Shown: positions 16,611 to 25,966, counted from the first letter of the stretch. The stretch: 32,511 nucleotides of DNA from Desulfocapsa sp. (GCA_022712975.1 JAFLJO010000135.1:1-32511), one strand, 5' to 3'. A program made the numbers and translations. The notes: generated by a model not told the origin, from the sequence alone.

Positions 16611-18023
16611 TCACTCTTCTTCACGGCCGTAATCATCCTCAAAGCGAACAATATCATCCTCACCAAGATAGCTTCCATTCTGAACTTCGATCAGCTCAAG
16701 TTCCATGACACCGGGATTTTCCAATCGATGATTTACACCAGCAGGAATATATGTTGACTGATTCTCATACAGAAGAAAAACCTCGTCACCATTGGTAATA
16801 CGTGCAGTACCGGAAACAACCACCCAATGTTCATGACGATGATGATGCATCTGGAGAGAAAGCTTTGCCCCGGGACTCACGGTGATTCGCTTTATCTGAT
16901 ACCGTTCATGCTGCTCAAGCACTGTATAACTTCCCCAGGGTCTGTATACGGTACGATGCAGCTTAAACTCCCCCCTCCTGTTTTTCTTTAATTTGGTGAC
17001 TATCTTTTTCACATCCTGAGCTCGCGACAGGGGGGCCACCAAAACTGCATCGGAGGTCTCAATCACCAGCATATCTTCAAGCCCCACAGTGGCAACCAGA
17101 GTATCTTCCGAACGTATAAGACAATTTTTCGTATCCTCCATGAGCACATCGCCCTGGATCACATTCCCGGCATCATCCTTGTCAGAAACTTCCCACAAAG
17201 CATGCCAGGAACCGATATCACTCCAGTCAAGATCGGCAGCAACAACAGCAGCACATTCTGTTTTTTCCATGAGCGCATAATCGATGGAATCACCGGGAGA
17301 CCTTGTCATTGCACCTTTATCTAATCTAAAAAAATTTCCATCACGAACGCCCAGTAAAATGGACTCATGCATGCAGGAAAGCATCTCTGGAGCAAACTTT
17401 TCCATTTCTATACGAAAGGTCTTGATGGAAAAGGCAAACATTCCGCTATTCCAGAAATAATTCCCCTTAGCAAGGTAGGATTTTGCGGTATCAAGATCAG
17501 GTTTTTCACGAAAGGATAAAACAGAACATCCTTCACCCTGCTCAATATACCCATAGCCCGTTTCAGGGTGTTGCGGCTCTATACCAAATGTAACTATCTT
17601 TCCCTCCATTGCCAGGCCTGCAGCCTTAGCGACCGCTTTCTGAAAAGCATTTTTTCGAAGAATCAGATGATCTGCGGGAAGAATAAGTAGAATAGTATCG
17701 TCATCCTGTTCAGTTGCACAATACTCCACAGCAGCACAAACAGCAGGGGCGGTATCACGGGCAACCGGCTCCAGAATAATACTACACTCTTCACCCAAGC
17801 CAAGGCTGTTCACCTGACGTTGGGTAATAAAACGATGCTCTTCACCAACCACAAGAAGCGGTGGTAAAACATCATCGAGTTGAGAAACTCGAAGCACAGT
17901 GGTTTGCAGCAATGATGTCTCGTCGATAAGCGGCAGCAATTGTTTTGGATACAGCTCACGAGACAGGGGCCACAGACGAGATCCGGTTCCACCGGCAAGG
18001 ATAACAGGTTGAATTTTAGCCAT
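16611..18023 (-). CDS. manC: Mannose-1-phosphate guanylyltransferase / mannose-6-phosphate isomerase
   Basis: The 470-residue type II enzyme carries an N-terminal nucleotidyltransferase domain (GGTGSRLWPLSRELYPKQ at 11-28, LPADHL, FREKPD) and a C-terminal cupin domain (YRPWGSYTVLE, then the metal-site cluster MHHHRHEHWVVVSG). It makes GDP-mannose from mannose-1-phosphate and GTP, and can isomerise fructose-6-phosphate to mannose-6-phosphate. An AAGGAA ribosome site precedes the ATG. The gene follows manB after 17 bp, so the two form one operon leading to GDP-mannose for surface glycans. Confidence 0.95.
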   Translation of the reverse strand: MAKIQPVILAGGTGSRLWPLSRELYPKQLLPLIDETSLLQTTVLRVSQLDDVLPPLLVVGEEHRFITQRQVNSLGLGEECSIILEPVARDTAPAVCAAVEYCATEQDDDTILLILPADHLILRKNAFQKAVAKAAGLAMEGKIVTFGIEPQHPETGYGYIEQGEGCSVLSFREKPDLDTAKSYLAKGNYFWNSGMFAFSIKTFRIEMEKFAPEMLSCMHESILLGVRDGNFFRLDKGAMTRSPGDSIDYALMEKTECAAVVAADLDWSDIGSWHALWEVSDKDDAGNVIQGDVLMEDTKNCLIRSEDTLVATVGLEDMLVIETSDAVLVAPLSRAQDVKKIVTKLKKNRRGEFKLHRTVYRPWGSYTVLEQHERYQIKRITVSPGAKLSLQMHHHRHEHWVVVSGTARITNGDEVFLLYENQSTYIPAGVNHRLENPGVMELELIEVQNGSYLGEDDIVRFEDDYGREEE

Positions 18024-18040
18024 TATTTTTATATTCCTTT

Positions 18041-19402
18041 TTAGGGTTTTATAATTTTCAACAATTCTTCAGTTTTTTCATTGAGCAAGTCAGGATTTCC
18101 ACGGCTTTCAACATTTAATCGCAGTAGCGGCTCAGTGTTGGATTTTCTTATATTAAAACGATATTCAGGAAAAGACACGGAAAGACCATCGGTGTAATCT
18201 TTTTTTCCTGCATGAAACTGTTTTTCAATTCTTGCGATTACTGCATCCGGGTCATCCACAACACTATTAATTTCTCCTGAAACCGGATAGGCGGCTTTAC
18301 AATCTGCAACAAGTGACGAAAGTGCAACCTTCCTGCGACTAAGAAGAGAGGCCACAAGCAACCAGGGAATCATGCCTGAATCGCAATAACCAAAACTTTT
18401 AAAATAGTGGTGCGCTGACATCTCACCACCATAAATTGCATCTTCCTGTCTCATACGTTCTTTGATAAAGGCATGACCGGTCTGTGCCATTATAGGGATT
18501 CCACCTGCTTCACCGACCAACTCCTGGGTATTCCAGATAAGGCGAGGATCATGAAGAATTTTCCCTCCTGGATTTTGACTTAAGAGTTCAAGCGCCAGCA
18601 GCCCCACAATATAATAGCCTTCAATGAAATCTCCCTTTTCGTCCCAGAAAAAACATCGATCAAAATCACCATCCCAAGCAATCCCCATATCAGCACCATG
18701 TTCCCGAACACGTCTTGCTGTCTCTTCACGTTTTTCAGGAAGCAGAGGATTGGGAACACCATGTGGAAAAGTTCCGTCCGGAGTATGAAAAGCCTTGATA
18801 AAGGTAAATGGGAGTTCTTTTTCGAGTAAATCGACCACGGGCGCAGCAGACCCGTTCCCGTTATTGACAACCAATTTTAATGGAGCCAATTCGGCTGGAT
18901 TTACGTAGCCCAGAAGGTGTTGTATATACAATCTTTTGTCTTCTGCAAAGCGTTCAACGCCAGGTTTTTCAGATGGCAATGGCAAGTTACCTGTCACAAT
19001 TAGCTCTGCCATTTTTTTCAAGCCCGATTCTCCGGTGACAGGACGTGCCCCAACAGTTACAAACTTCATCCCATTATAATCGGCTGGGTTATGGCTTGCA
19101 GTAACAACAATACCACCATCAACACCTTCATCTTCAAGACTGAATGCTGCGTGATAAATCTCTTCTGTACCGCAAAGCCCAAGATGAAATACATCAACAC
19201 CTGACTCTAGCAAACCATCAACCAGAGCATGTGTTAACTCGGGACTGCTGAGCCGTATATCATGTCCCACAGCAAGCTTTCGGGGCTTAAAAACTGCGGA
19301 AAATGCCCGCCCGATATTTCGGGCAAGCTCTGGGTTAAGTTCAGAAGGCACTTTGCCTCGAATGTCATACGCTTTAAAGCAGGATGGAATAGTTACACTC
19401 AT
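18041..19402 (-). CDS. manB: Phosphomannomutase / phosphoglucomutase
   Basis: The 453-residue alpha-D-phosphohexomutase interconverts mannose-6-phosphate and mannose-1-phosphate, and possibly the glucose pair. The phosphoserine loop is TASHNPADYNG with Ser103, the magnesium loop DGDFDR is at 244-249, the sugar-binding loop GGEMSAHHYF is at 325-334, and the C-terminal phosphate-binding region has RKSNTEPLLRLNVE. Domain order and length are normal. It is the first gene of the manB-manC pair. The intergenic gap to the UPF0280 gene is 111 bp, so it probably has its own promoter. Confidence 0.94.
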   Translation of the reverse strand: MSVTIPSCFKAYDIRGKVPSELNPELARNIGRAFSAVFKPRKLAVGHDIRLSSPELTHALVDGLLESGVDVFHLGLCGTEEIYHAAFSLEDEGVDGGIVVTASHNPADYNGMKFVTVGARPVTGESGLKKMAELIVTGNLPLPSEKPGVERFAEDKRLYIQHLLGYVNPAELAPLKLVVNNGNGSAAPVVDLLEKELPFTFIKAFHTPDGTFPHGVPNPLLPEKREETARRVREHGADMGIAWDGDFDRCFFWDEKGDFIEGYYIVGLLALELLSQNPGGKILHDPRLIWNTQELVGEAGGIPIMAQTGHAFIKERMRQEDAIYGGEMSAHHYFKSFGYCDSGMIPWLLVASLLSRRKVALSSLVADCKAAYPVSGEINSVVDDPDAVIARIEKQFHAGKKDYTDGLSVSFPEYRFNIRKSNTEPLLRLNVESRGNPDLLNEKTEELLKIIKP

Positions 19403-19513
19403 ATTTATTAATCCAATTTTGCAGTATTATTATCAAAACATACCTATTCTTAGCAGAGAAAGGAAACTTCACACCATGAGCATTCTGCGCCGTCTTTTTC
19501 TTTGTTCATTTCC

Positions 19514-20308
19514 TTATCCCTCTTGCAGATCTATCTTTATCAGCTCCACATCACCAAATGCCCCCATAATCTCACCACAAATTACCACCACTCCGATAAT
19601 TCCAGGAATCTCAGCAGCCTTCGCCAGACCACTCTGTATTCCGGTTCTGGCATCTCCTGTACACCCGACTTCATTGCCAATACAAGTTGCCGCAGCATCA
19701 GCTAACGGCGTGGATCTACTAATAACGGTGACAGAATCTGCCTCTCCCAAACTGAGGGAATGCCCCACAGTTCCCGATGAAGTACAGATTCCAATTGGCA
19801 TCCGGGTAGAGGCTATTCGCACCCCAACTTTATAGCTCAATGGTGACTCACCAGCAAAAATGGCAATGGAGCAGTCATAATCCCTTTGCAGAAAAATATC
19901 GCCACCATTTTCAACCATCACTTCCTGTAAACCTGAAGACACAAGCCCCTTTCCCACATATTCTGCAATGGTTCCAGCAACTGCTGCCATAGGCCCCACA
20001 CCTGCTGCAAGTCCAGCGTCCAGCATATCACGTATCAAAGGGGGAGCAACTTTATCTTCCTGTAAAGGATTCAGACTTGCAGAAAACCGGGGATTCTTTA
20101 CAATGTACTTTTCCAGTTGTGCCCTGTACTGTAGGACAAGATCAGTTGCCTGTTCGGTGACATCCTGCCCTGCCAGAATGTGCAGATCTGTTTCTTCTAC
20201 CCTGACCTTGGCAGAAACTAAACCGGTATGGGTTAGCAGCTTCCGATACACCCTATCGGAATAGGATTCAGGATTTACTTTTCGTTTGTTAGCTTTCATA
20301 GGATTCAC
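19514..20308 (-). CDS. UPF0280 family protein
   Basis: The 264-residue protein matches the UPF0280 group of ApbE-like fold: AAGVGPMAAVAGTIAEYVG (about 117-135), VMVENGGDIFL (147-157), RMPIGICTSSGTVGHSLS (about 187-204) and ADAAATCIGNEV. The start is taken as GTG at 20308 with an AAGGTGA site upstream; ATG at 20299 is an alternative. The function is not established. The similarity to ApbE suggests flavin or metal-cofactor chemistry. It is divergent from the glycosyltransferase gene, with start codons only a few bases apart, so their promoters must overlap the neighbouring genes. Confidence 0.88.
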   Translation of the reverse strand: MNPMKANKRKVNPESYSDRVYRKLLTHTGLVSAKVRVEETDLHILAGQDVTEQATDLVLQYRAQLEKYIVKNPRFSASLNPLQEDKVAPPLIRDMLDAGLAAGVGPMAAVAGTIAEYVGKGLVSSGLQEVMVENGGDIFLQRDYDCSIAIFAGESPLSYKVGVRIASTRMPIGICTSSGTVGHSLSLGEADSVTVISRSTPLADAAATCIGNEVGCTGDARTGIQSGLAKAAEIPGIIGVVVICGEIMGAFGDVELIKIDLQEG

Positions 20309-20313
20309 TCTTT

Positions 20314-20955
20314 ATGTCACCTTTTCATAACCGTATCATTCTTTTTACGCGCTGTCCACAAGTCGGTAAATGCAAGAGCAGACTAATTCCTGCTCTTGGT
20401 GCCGAAGGTGCTCTAAGTGTTCACAAACAACTGGTATTGCATGTTCTAAAGATTCTAAAAAACTTCCTTGCATCAACTGACAACACAAACCTTTATATCT
20501 ACTACCATGGCGGGACGCTGCGGGAAATTCGGCAATGGCTGGGGACTGAGCATCCTTTCAAACAGCAGCAGGGAGATACCTTAGGGGAACGAATGGCTGC
20601 TGCTCTCATCCATGGTCTGGAAAAGAACCAAAACAGTATCCTGATCGGCTCCGACTGCCCCGGTATTCGGTCTCGTATTCTTGTAAATGCCCTGGAAGCA
20701 TTGCAACACAATGAGGTCGTGCTAGGTCCTGCCCATGATGGCGGATACTATCTTATTGGTGTGGCGAAAAACATGTCGGAAGCAAAATGCAGACAACTCT
20801 TTGAGGAAATCCACTGGGGTACAGGACAGGTCTTTGCCCAAACCCTAAAACATGCCAACACAATGGGGCTCAACACCCATATACTCAACAAACTCCATGA
20901 CATTGACACAGAAGAAGACCTCAAGCATTTCCATTATTGTCCCAGCCCTGAATGA
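20314..20955 (+). CDS. TIGR04282-type glycosyltransferase (DUF2064)
   Basis: A 213-residue GT-A fold protein. The start FTRCPQVGKCKSRLIPALG resembles the nucleotide-sugar loop K-x-R-L of the DUF2064 family, called rSAM/selenodomain-associated transferase 1. SDCPG gives the metal-binding aspartate and PAHDGGYYLIG is the family hallmark. The family is linked in other genomes to arsenosugar or selenium-associated radical-SAM loci, but no such gene is visible here. Its 3' end overlaps the next glycosyltransferase gene by 59 bp, a strong sign of a conserved pair. Confidence 0.9.
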   Translation: MSPFHNRIILFTRCPQVGKCKSRLIPALGAEGALSVHKQLVLHVLKILKNFLASTDNTNLYIYYHGGTLREIRQWLGTEHPFKQQQGDTLGERMAAALIHGLEKNQNSILIGSDCPGIRSRILVNALEALQHNEVVLGPAHDGGYYLIGVAKNMSEAKCRQLFEEIHWGTGQVFAQTLKHANTMGLNTHILNKLHDIDTEEDLKHFHYCPSPE

Positions 20956-21595
20956 AGCCCCAAACCTCCCCGGACTTTTACCTTTTGCGCAAAAGGTAAA
21001 AGAACTTATTGTGGTTGATGGCGGAAGCAGCGATGACACTGTAAAGATCGCAAAAGAACTGGGCTTCAGGGTTATAGAAGAGACAGGATCAGGTGGGCGT
21101 GGCACACAACTAAACACAGGTGCCGCCAATGCCTCAGGCTCTATTCTTCTTTTCCTTCATGCCGACACCCTGCTCCCGCCGGAATTTCACGAGGCCGTAA
21201 GCAGATGTCTCCAAAACCCTGCAAATATCCTTGGTGCCTTTCAGTTACAGGTAAACAACAGCAACTTCTTATTAAAAGTAATTCTGAAGTTCGCCAATCT
21301 TCGCTCAAAAATACTCCAACTACCATATGGGGATCAGTCTTTTTTCGTACGAAAACAAGACTTTGTGAAACTTGGCGGTTTCCCGGAAGTTCCAATCATG
21401 GAAGACTACATATTTGTAAGACATGCGAAGATGCAAGGAAGAATTCAAACATTGGATCAGGCAGTTACCACATCGGAAAGACGCTGGCAACGATTGGGAG
21501 TAATCCGCACAACACTTATCAATCAGGTTGTTATCTTAGGGTATTATATGCGAATCAAACCGGAGAAGCTAGCAGCCTTCTACCGGAAAAAATAG
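20897..21595 (+). CDS. TIGR04283-type family 2 glycosyltransferase
   Basis: The start is placed at ATG 20897 (MTLTQKKTSSISIIVPALNE), within the 3' end of the upstream gene; the earlier in-frame ATG at 20852 gives an unneeded extension. The 232-residue GT2 domain has IIVPALNEAPNLPGLL, the DGGSSDDT nucleotide-binding loop, LFLHADT as the DxD-like motif, GAFQL and MEDYIF in family order. It matches rSAM/selenodomain-associated transferase 2. The substrate is unknown. It is probably co-translated with the TIGR04282 gene, and the two are often found together. Confidence 0.9.
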   Translation: MTLTQKKTSSISIIVPALNEAPNLPGLLPFAQKVKELIVVDGGSSDDTVKIAKELGFRVIEETGSGGRGTQLNTGAANASGSILLFLHADTLLPPEFHEAVSRCLQNPANILGAFQLQVNNSNFLLKVILKFANLRSKILQLPYGDQSFFVRKQDFVKLGGFPEVPIMEDYIFVRHAKMQGRIQTLDQAVTTSERRWQRLGVIRTTLINQVVILGYYMRIKPEKLAAFYRKK

Positions 21596-21598
21596 TTG

Positions 21599-22219
21599 CT
21601 ACTCCCCAGGAGACTTACTGGGAATAAAAGGTCGGACACCATCTTCAGGAGGGTTTTTCTGCTTTTCTGTTTCTTCCGGTTTTTCTGGTTTTTCTGCTAT
21701 GGCGGGCTTTTTCTGTAAAAATGTTTCTCGCAGAGTTTCATCTTTAATTAAACTTCGGAAATATTCTGTTGCCTGGTTCAAATAGGGGCACAACTGACAC
21801 TTCCGAAGCATTGTATTCTCAGGAGCCAGAACACCTGAAAGAACCATATTAAGGAGAACAATCAGAACAACAGCTTTTGCAGCACCCAATATACCACCGA
21901 GCAATTTATCGAACCAACCGGCAACGGTAAGATCTATCACTTTGGTTAAGCCTTTGCCAAAAAGCATGGTAATCACATAGGTGATCCCAAAAAGAATCAC
22001 ATAGGAACTCCAGAAAACTACATGGGGATTATCCGTTAGACCTCGCAAAAAAGGAAAAAGTTTGTCATGATACTGCCCGGCTATAACATAGGCCACAACC
22101 AGAGCCACCAGTGTGGTTATCTGGCGTAGAACCCCTACCCACAAACCACGAAGTGTAAAAAGAAGCAGCAGTGCGATGATAACAAAATCAAACCCTGTCA
22201 GATTAAATGCATTATCCAT
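21599..22219 (-). CDS. cvpA: CvpA family membrane protein
   Basis: A 206-residue inner-membrane protein with about four hydrophobic helices in the first 140 residues. FDFVIIALLLLFTLRGLWVG carries the CvpA-typical R-G-x-x-x-G end, with GWFDKLLGGILGAAKAVV in the last helix region. A Pro/Glu/Lys-rich tail ends IPSKSPGE. CvpA proteins are linked to colicin V production, purine metabolism and envelope stress; the mechanism is not settled. A GAGGAA site precedes the ATG. The gene converges with the glycosyltransferase three bases away and is divergent from the phosphopantetheinyl transferase gene. Confidence 0.9.
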   Translation of the reverse strand: MDNAFNLTGFDFVIIALLLLFTLRGLWVGVLRQITTLVALVVAYVIAGQYHDKLFPFLRGLTDNPHVVFWSSYVILFGITYVITMLFGKGLTKVIDLTVAGWFDKLLGGILGAAKAVVLIVLLNMVLSGVLAPENTMLRKCQLCPYLNQATEYFRSLIKDETLRETFLQKKPAIAEKPEKPEETEKQKNPPEDGVRPFIPSKSPGE

Positions 22220-22306
22220 TGGTTCCTCGTTCCGTATAAACTAATAGTAGTAAGCCCTCTACAGGTTTAGTTAGCAGAAATAGTTGAAAAATCAAGGTTA
22301 ATATTT

Positions 22307-23089
22307 ATGTTCAGACCTAATAAAGAAAAGCAACCCATACTTTTTGAGTCTCTCCCCGGTGGAATCTCCAATCTAGGCAACACGCTTTTTCCCAACTCTC
22401 TGCTATCAGTTGTTATCTTACCACTAACATATATCAGCACACAAACAAAACAGTGGCTTCACGAAAAAGAACTCATAAAATTAAGTGGGTTTTCCTTTGA
22501 AAAACGGCATAGAGAATGGCTGGGAGGACGAATTTGTTCTAAACAGGGCCTCCATACTTTTTTGCAACAACAGGATTCTTTCCAGTTTATTCCCGAACAC
22601 CAGCAGTACCGGGTTGCCTCGGAAGAGTCCGGGAAACCATATTTTACAGGATTGAATGAGATTGATTTTTTATTTCCTGAACTTTCCATCAGCCATTCAA
22701 AAGACTTCGCAACTGCGTTAATCAGCAAAACACGCTGCGGTATCGACATCCAGTATCCTGCTGATAATCTGTATAGAGTAAAGGAAAAATTCAGCACAGA
22801 AACAGAAGAAGTACTCTTGCAACAGGCACTGCCTGAATTATCTACATTGCAACAACTCATCCTGCTCTGGACTGGAAAAGAGGCTGTAAAGAAAATGCTA
22901 AGCCCTCGTGGTATTCCAGGGTTTCATGAACTTGTCCTCCAAAAAATCATTTCCCATGGTACGCCCACTGCTATATTAAATTTTTCTACACCAGGAGAAA
23001 ATATTTTTTCTGTTGCAGCAAGCATACTTAACACCGGTTATGGAATTGCTCTCTGCTGTGAAAACAGACAACCCTCAACTCCCTGCTAA
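22307..23089 (+). CDS. 4'-phosphopantetheinyl transferase superfamily protein
   Basis: The 260-residue protein shows the Sfp/AcpT-type motifs: SISHS (127-131), GIDIQ (145-149) supplying the Mg-binding Asp, and WTGKEA (188-193) with the catalytic Lys and Glu. These enzymes attach the phosphopantetheine arm from CoA to carrier proteins. The length matches the Sfp-type, not the short AcpS, and no carrier-protein, PKS or NRPS gene is in the window, so the target is unknown. It precedes mutM by six bases on the same strand and probably shares its transcript. Confidence 0.85.
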   Translation: MFRPNKEKQPILFESLPGGISNLGNTLFPNSLLSVVILPLTYISTQTKQWLHEKELIKLSGFSFEKRHREWLGGRICSKQGLHTFLQQQDSFQFIPEHQQYRVASEESGKPYFTGLNEIDFLFPELSISHSKDFATALISKTRCGIDIQYPADNLYRVKEKFSTETEEVLLQQALPELSTLQQLILLWTGKEAVKKMLSPRGIPGFHELVLQKIISHGTPTAILNFSTPGENIFSVAASILNTGYGIALCCENRQPSTPC

Positions 23090-23095
23090 GTATCC

Positions 23096-23950
23096 ATGCC
23101 TGAGCTGCCTGAAGTAGAAGTTATTTGTCAGGGTTTGTTGCCCCATCTGATAAATAGAACCATTCTTTCCGTTTATTGCTCTGGAAAACAACTCCGCACT
23201 CCCGTGCCTTGTAAGGAGATGCAAAAGGAACTTTGCAAAAAGAAAATCATAAGCCTGAGCAGGAGAGCAAAGTACCTTATCCTGAAAACCGATTGTGGTG
23301 GCGGACTTGTCTTCCACTTGGGAATGACCGGAAACATGGGAATATTTAAAACGGGATCGGTCACAAAAAAACATGATCATGTTTGTTGGGAGTTAGACAA
23401 CAAGACAGAACTCCGGTTCAATGATACACGAAGATTTGGCGCAGTTTATTTCTTTCCCGCAAAAAACATCACAAAAGCAATCAAACAATTTTTTTTAAAT
23501 ACCGGTCCCGAACCATTTTCACGAGCCTGTTCTGTTCAGTATCTTAGCGGGCAGGCTTCCCGTCGAAATATTGCGATCAAGCAATTTATTATGGACAATC
23601 ATATGGTGGCTGGAATTGGAAATATCTATGCAAATGAATCTTTATTTCGTTCAGGAATTCATCCGGAGCGAGCTGCCTCTTCATTATCTGACAAAGAGTG
23701 GAAACGTCTACTTACTGTCATCCGTAAAACTCTCACACATGCTATCAAGTGTGGAGGTTCAACCATCAGTGATTTCCTTGGTGCATCAGGGGATGGTGGA
23801 TATTTCCAGATAAACTTTCGTATTTATGGAAAAGCTGGGGAAAAGTGCTCAGAATGTGGAGGATTGATAATGAAAAAAGCCATTGGCGGCAGAGCCAGTT
23901 TTTTCTGTCCGGTATGTCAGAAAATTGTTGGGAATCACTCCAGGAGATGA
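23096..23950 (+). CDS. mutM: Formamidopyrimidine-DNA glycosylase
   Basis: The 284-residue base-excision repair enzyme begins MPELPEVEV, giving the catalytic N-terminal Pro and Glu. RRAKYLIL contains the conserved Lys59, HLGMTGNM and NDTRRFG follow, and the helix-two-turn-helix region has VAGIGNIYANESLF. The C-terminal zinc finger is CSECGG...RASFFCPVCQ with the conserved Arg. It removes 8-oxoguanine and related lesions. All key residues are present. Its last 16 bases overlap the end of moeA, which runs in the opposite direction. Confidence 0.96.
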   Translation: MPELPEVEVICQGLLPHLINRTILSVYCSGKQLRTPVPCKEMQKELCKKKIISLSRRAKYLILKTDCGGGLVFHLGMTGNMGIFKTGSVTKKHDHVCWELDNKTELRFNDTRRFGAVYFFPAKNITKAIKQFFLNTGPEPFSRACSVQYLSGQASRRNIAIKQFIMDNHMVAGIGNIYANESLFRSGIHPERAASSLSDKEWKRLLTVIRKTLTHAIKCGGSTISDFLGASGDGGYFQINFRIYGKAGEKCSECGGLIMKKAIGGRASFFCPVCQKIVGNHSRR

Positions 23951-25146
23951 ACAGTCACCATTTCATCTGTGCGCATTTGTCTGCGACTTGCCGGACAATA
24001 TATATAACAGTTTGCAGCCTCCATTCTCTTAGCCGGGCGTACCAGACATTTGCCTTCTTTTAGAGATAACATTCCCCCCTTCAAACGTGGCAACCCTCTT
24101 TTGGGGAAAGACAACTCTTCCGTTAAGAAGACTCTCAGCTTTCTTGGCCTGCATTGCTTTGCACCCTGAAGTTTTAAAATCGCTGGCCGAATCAACTCAT
24201 TAAATAAAAGATAAACTGCGGGGGGAGGACCCGGCATCCCAAAGAACAGGGTATTGCCAAGTATTCCAAAGAGAGTGGAGTTACCGGGTCTTAAGTGAAT
24301 TGAACGGTAAAGAACCTTCCCACCGGCTCGACAAAATGTTTCCTCGATAAGATCAAATTTTCCAGGCCCCATGCCTCCGGTACTAATCAGTATATCGCAA
24401 CCTGCCTGAGCCATTTCCAGCATGGTTTCAGTAACTGCACCTGGATCATCCACCACTGTTTGCTGATCCTGAAACTCTGCCCCGGCTCGCATTATCAGGC
24501 TTTGAAGAAGTGGCTTGTTTGCAGAAAACTTCTTCCCTGCTCTTTTTTCATCAGAACTTGACACCAGTTCACTACCGGTACAAAAAAAACTGATATGCGG
24601 TTTCCTTACAACTTGTACAGTACTATAACCAACCCCAGCCAGTAATATCATATGTTCAGGGCTGATTGACACACCCTTAGGAGCCACAACCTGCCCTTGA
24701 GCAAGTTCACTTCCCCTTACATGAATAAAACTTTTCTTTTGAAAAAGAAGAGGAACAGTGAGATTTTTCCCACCAACAACAGAGCAAACCTCATGCGGAA
24801 CCACTGCTACACAATGAGCAGGAAGTAATCCTCCTGTCATTACACGTATTGCTTGTCCGGGCTGTAAAACAAGTTTCCTTGTATCACCTGCTGCAACTTC
24901 ATCCACAATCTGGAAAGAGTCTGGAGAATCTTGTGCTTCTGCAACCCCTGCTCTTCCAATGGCATACCCATCTCTTAATGATTGGTCGTAGCCGGGCAGC
25001 GGTGCAAGAGCAGTTAGTGCATTTACAGAAAAACGCCCCAGACTTTCTGCCAGACTCACCTGTTCGCAAGACAAGTCAGAACAGGCATTCAGGACTAGGC
25101 TTTGTGCTTTATGAAGTTCAATAGATTGACCATTATCTTCTTTCAT
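23935..25146 (-). CDS. moeA: Molybdopterin molybdenumtransferase-like protein
   Basis: The start is set at ATG 25146 (MKEDNGQSIELH); an in-frame TTG at 25176 would add ten residues. The 403-residue protein has the MoeA domain order: an N-terminal part with LRDGYAIG (about 57-64) and VMTGG, then the MogA-like domain with TGSELV (190-195), STGGMGPGKFD (255-265, normally TSGGVSVGDYD) and MPGPPPA (304-310, normally LPGNPVS), then a small C-terminal beta domain. MoeA inserts molybdate (or tungstate) into adenylylated molybdopterin. The altered loops suggest a divergent paralogue. No other moa/moe gene lies nearby. It overlaps mutM tail to tail. Confidence 0.85.
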   Translation of the reverse strand: MKEDNGQSIELHKAQSLVLNACSDLSCEQVSLAESLGRFSVNALTALAPLPGYDQSLRDGYAIGRAGVAEAQDSPDSFQIVDEVAAGDTRKLVLQPGQAIRVMTGGLLPAHCVAVVPHEVCSVVGGKNLTVPLLFQKKSFIHVRGSELAQGQVVAPKGVSISPEHMILLAGVGYSTVQVVRKPHISFFCTGSELVSSSDEKRAGKKFSANKPLLQSLIMRAGAEFQDQQTVVDDPGAVTETMLEMAQAGCDILISTGGMGPGKFDLIEETFCRAGGKVLYRSIHLRPGNSTLFGILGNTLFFGMPGPPPAVYLLFNELIRPAILKLQGAKQCRPRKLRVFLTEELSFPKRGLPRLKGGMLSLKEGKCLVRPAKRMEAANCYIYCPASRRQMRTDEMVTVHLLE

Positions 25147-25217
25147 AAAATCACCGAAGTTTTTTTTATTCAACAATAGTTATGAAGCTATTTTTTAATG
25201 AACCCTTAGCCTAAACC

Positions 25218-25258
25218 AAAAAAAATCGTTTTTGTACTTTGAGTACAAAAACGATTTT
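25218..25258 (-). terminator. Intrinsic terminator of the metV operon
   Basis: A perfect 17-bp stem (arms 25222-25238 and 25242-25258) with a three-base loop. On the minus strand it is followed by a run of T's (A's at 25218-25225 on the plus strand). It lies 40 bp past the metV stop. Confidence 0.92.
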
Positions 25259-25297
25259 CACGTCCCTTCAACAACAGGGTATAAAAAACTATTCTAC

Positions 25298-25966
25298 TTA
25301 AACAGTGAGATCATCACGTACAACTTTGCGCGGCCCGCCATGTCCGGCACTTGACCAATCGCGAATGGGCGCAATAACTTCCATCTGAGCAGATTTGTCA
25401 AAGGAACCAAGCCTGTCATGGATAGACTGCCAGATACATTCCACATCCTTATGAATTTCACATGTTCCATCAACAGAACCGCCACATGGACCATTCATCA
25501 AACTCTTTGCACAACGGGCAACGGGACACAAGCCACCAGTAAGATGAAGAACACAATCACCACATCCGGCACACTGCTCGGTCCACTCACCCTGCTCGGC
25601 AGACCCACCAAAAAAGCTGGTGTTGAGTGCAGGGTAAACCATGGTTTCTTTACGAAGATTGGAAATGAAATTCACCCCAACTCCACATGCGGTTGATACA
25701 ACAGCATCGTATTCCTCCTTCCACTGATCCATCTCATCAATATATTCACGGTCACACTGACGAACCAAGCTATCTGTGCGAATTTCAATGGATTTACCAG
25801 CTTTCTTCATTCCAAGACGAATGAGTGAAGATAGAATCTCTGCTTCTCTTTCGCCACCAGCGGAACAGACAGTAACGCACCCGCGACAGGCCAGAACAAG
25901 AATTTTCTTACAGTCCTGAACCATCTCTATGATTTCTGCCATTGGCTTTCGTTCTGCAACAATCAT
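25298..25966 (-). CDS. metV: Methylenetetrahydrofolate reductase C-terminal domain protein
   Basis: The 222-residue protein corresponds to MetV, the iron-sulfur/zinc partner of MetF in anaerobes. Cysteines Cys27, 30 and 34 near the N-terminus (ACRGCVTVC) and a second cluster from Cys132 (CAGCGDC, LCPVARC, NGPCGGSVDGTCE; Cys132-169) are typical of the family. MetV supports methylene-THF reduction to methyl-THF in the methyl branch of the Wood-Ljungdahl pathway. A GGAGTGA ribosome site is present. It is the last gene of an hdrC - mvhD-like - metV operon, but metF is not in the window. Confidence 0.93.
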   Translation of the reverse strand: MIVAERKPMAEIIEMVQDCKKILVLACRGCVTVCSAGGEREAEILSSLIRLGMKKAGKSIEIRTDSLVRQCDREYIDEMDQWKEEYDAVVSTACGVGVNFISNLRKETMVYPALNTSFFGGSAEQGEWTEQCAGCGDCVLHLTGGLCPVARCAKSLMNGPCGGSVDGTCEIHKDVECIWQSIHDRLGSFDKSAQMEVIAPIRDWSSAGHGGPRKVVRDDLTV

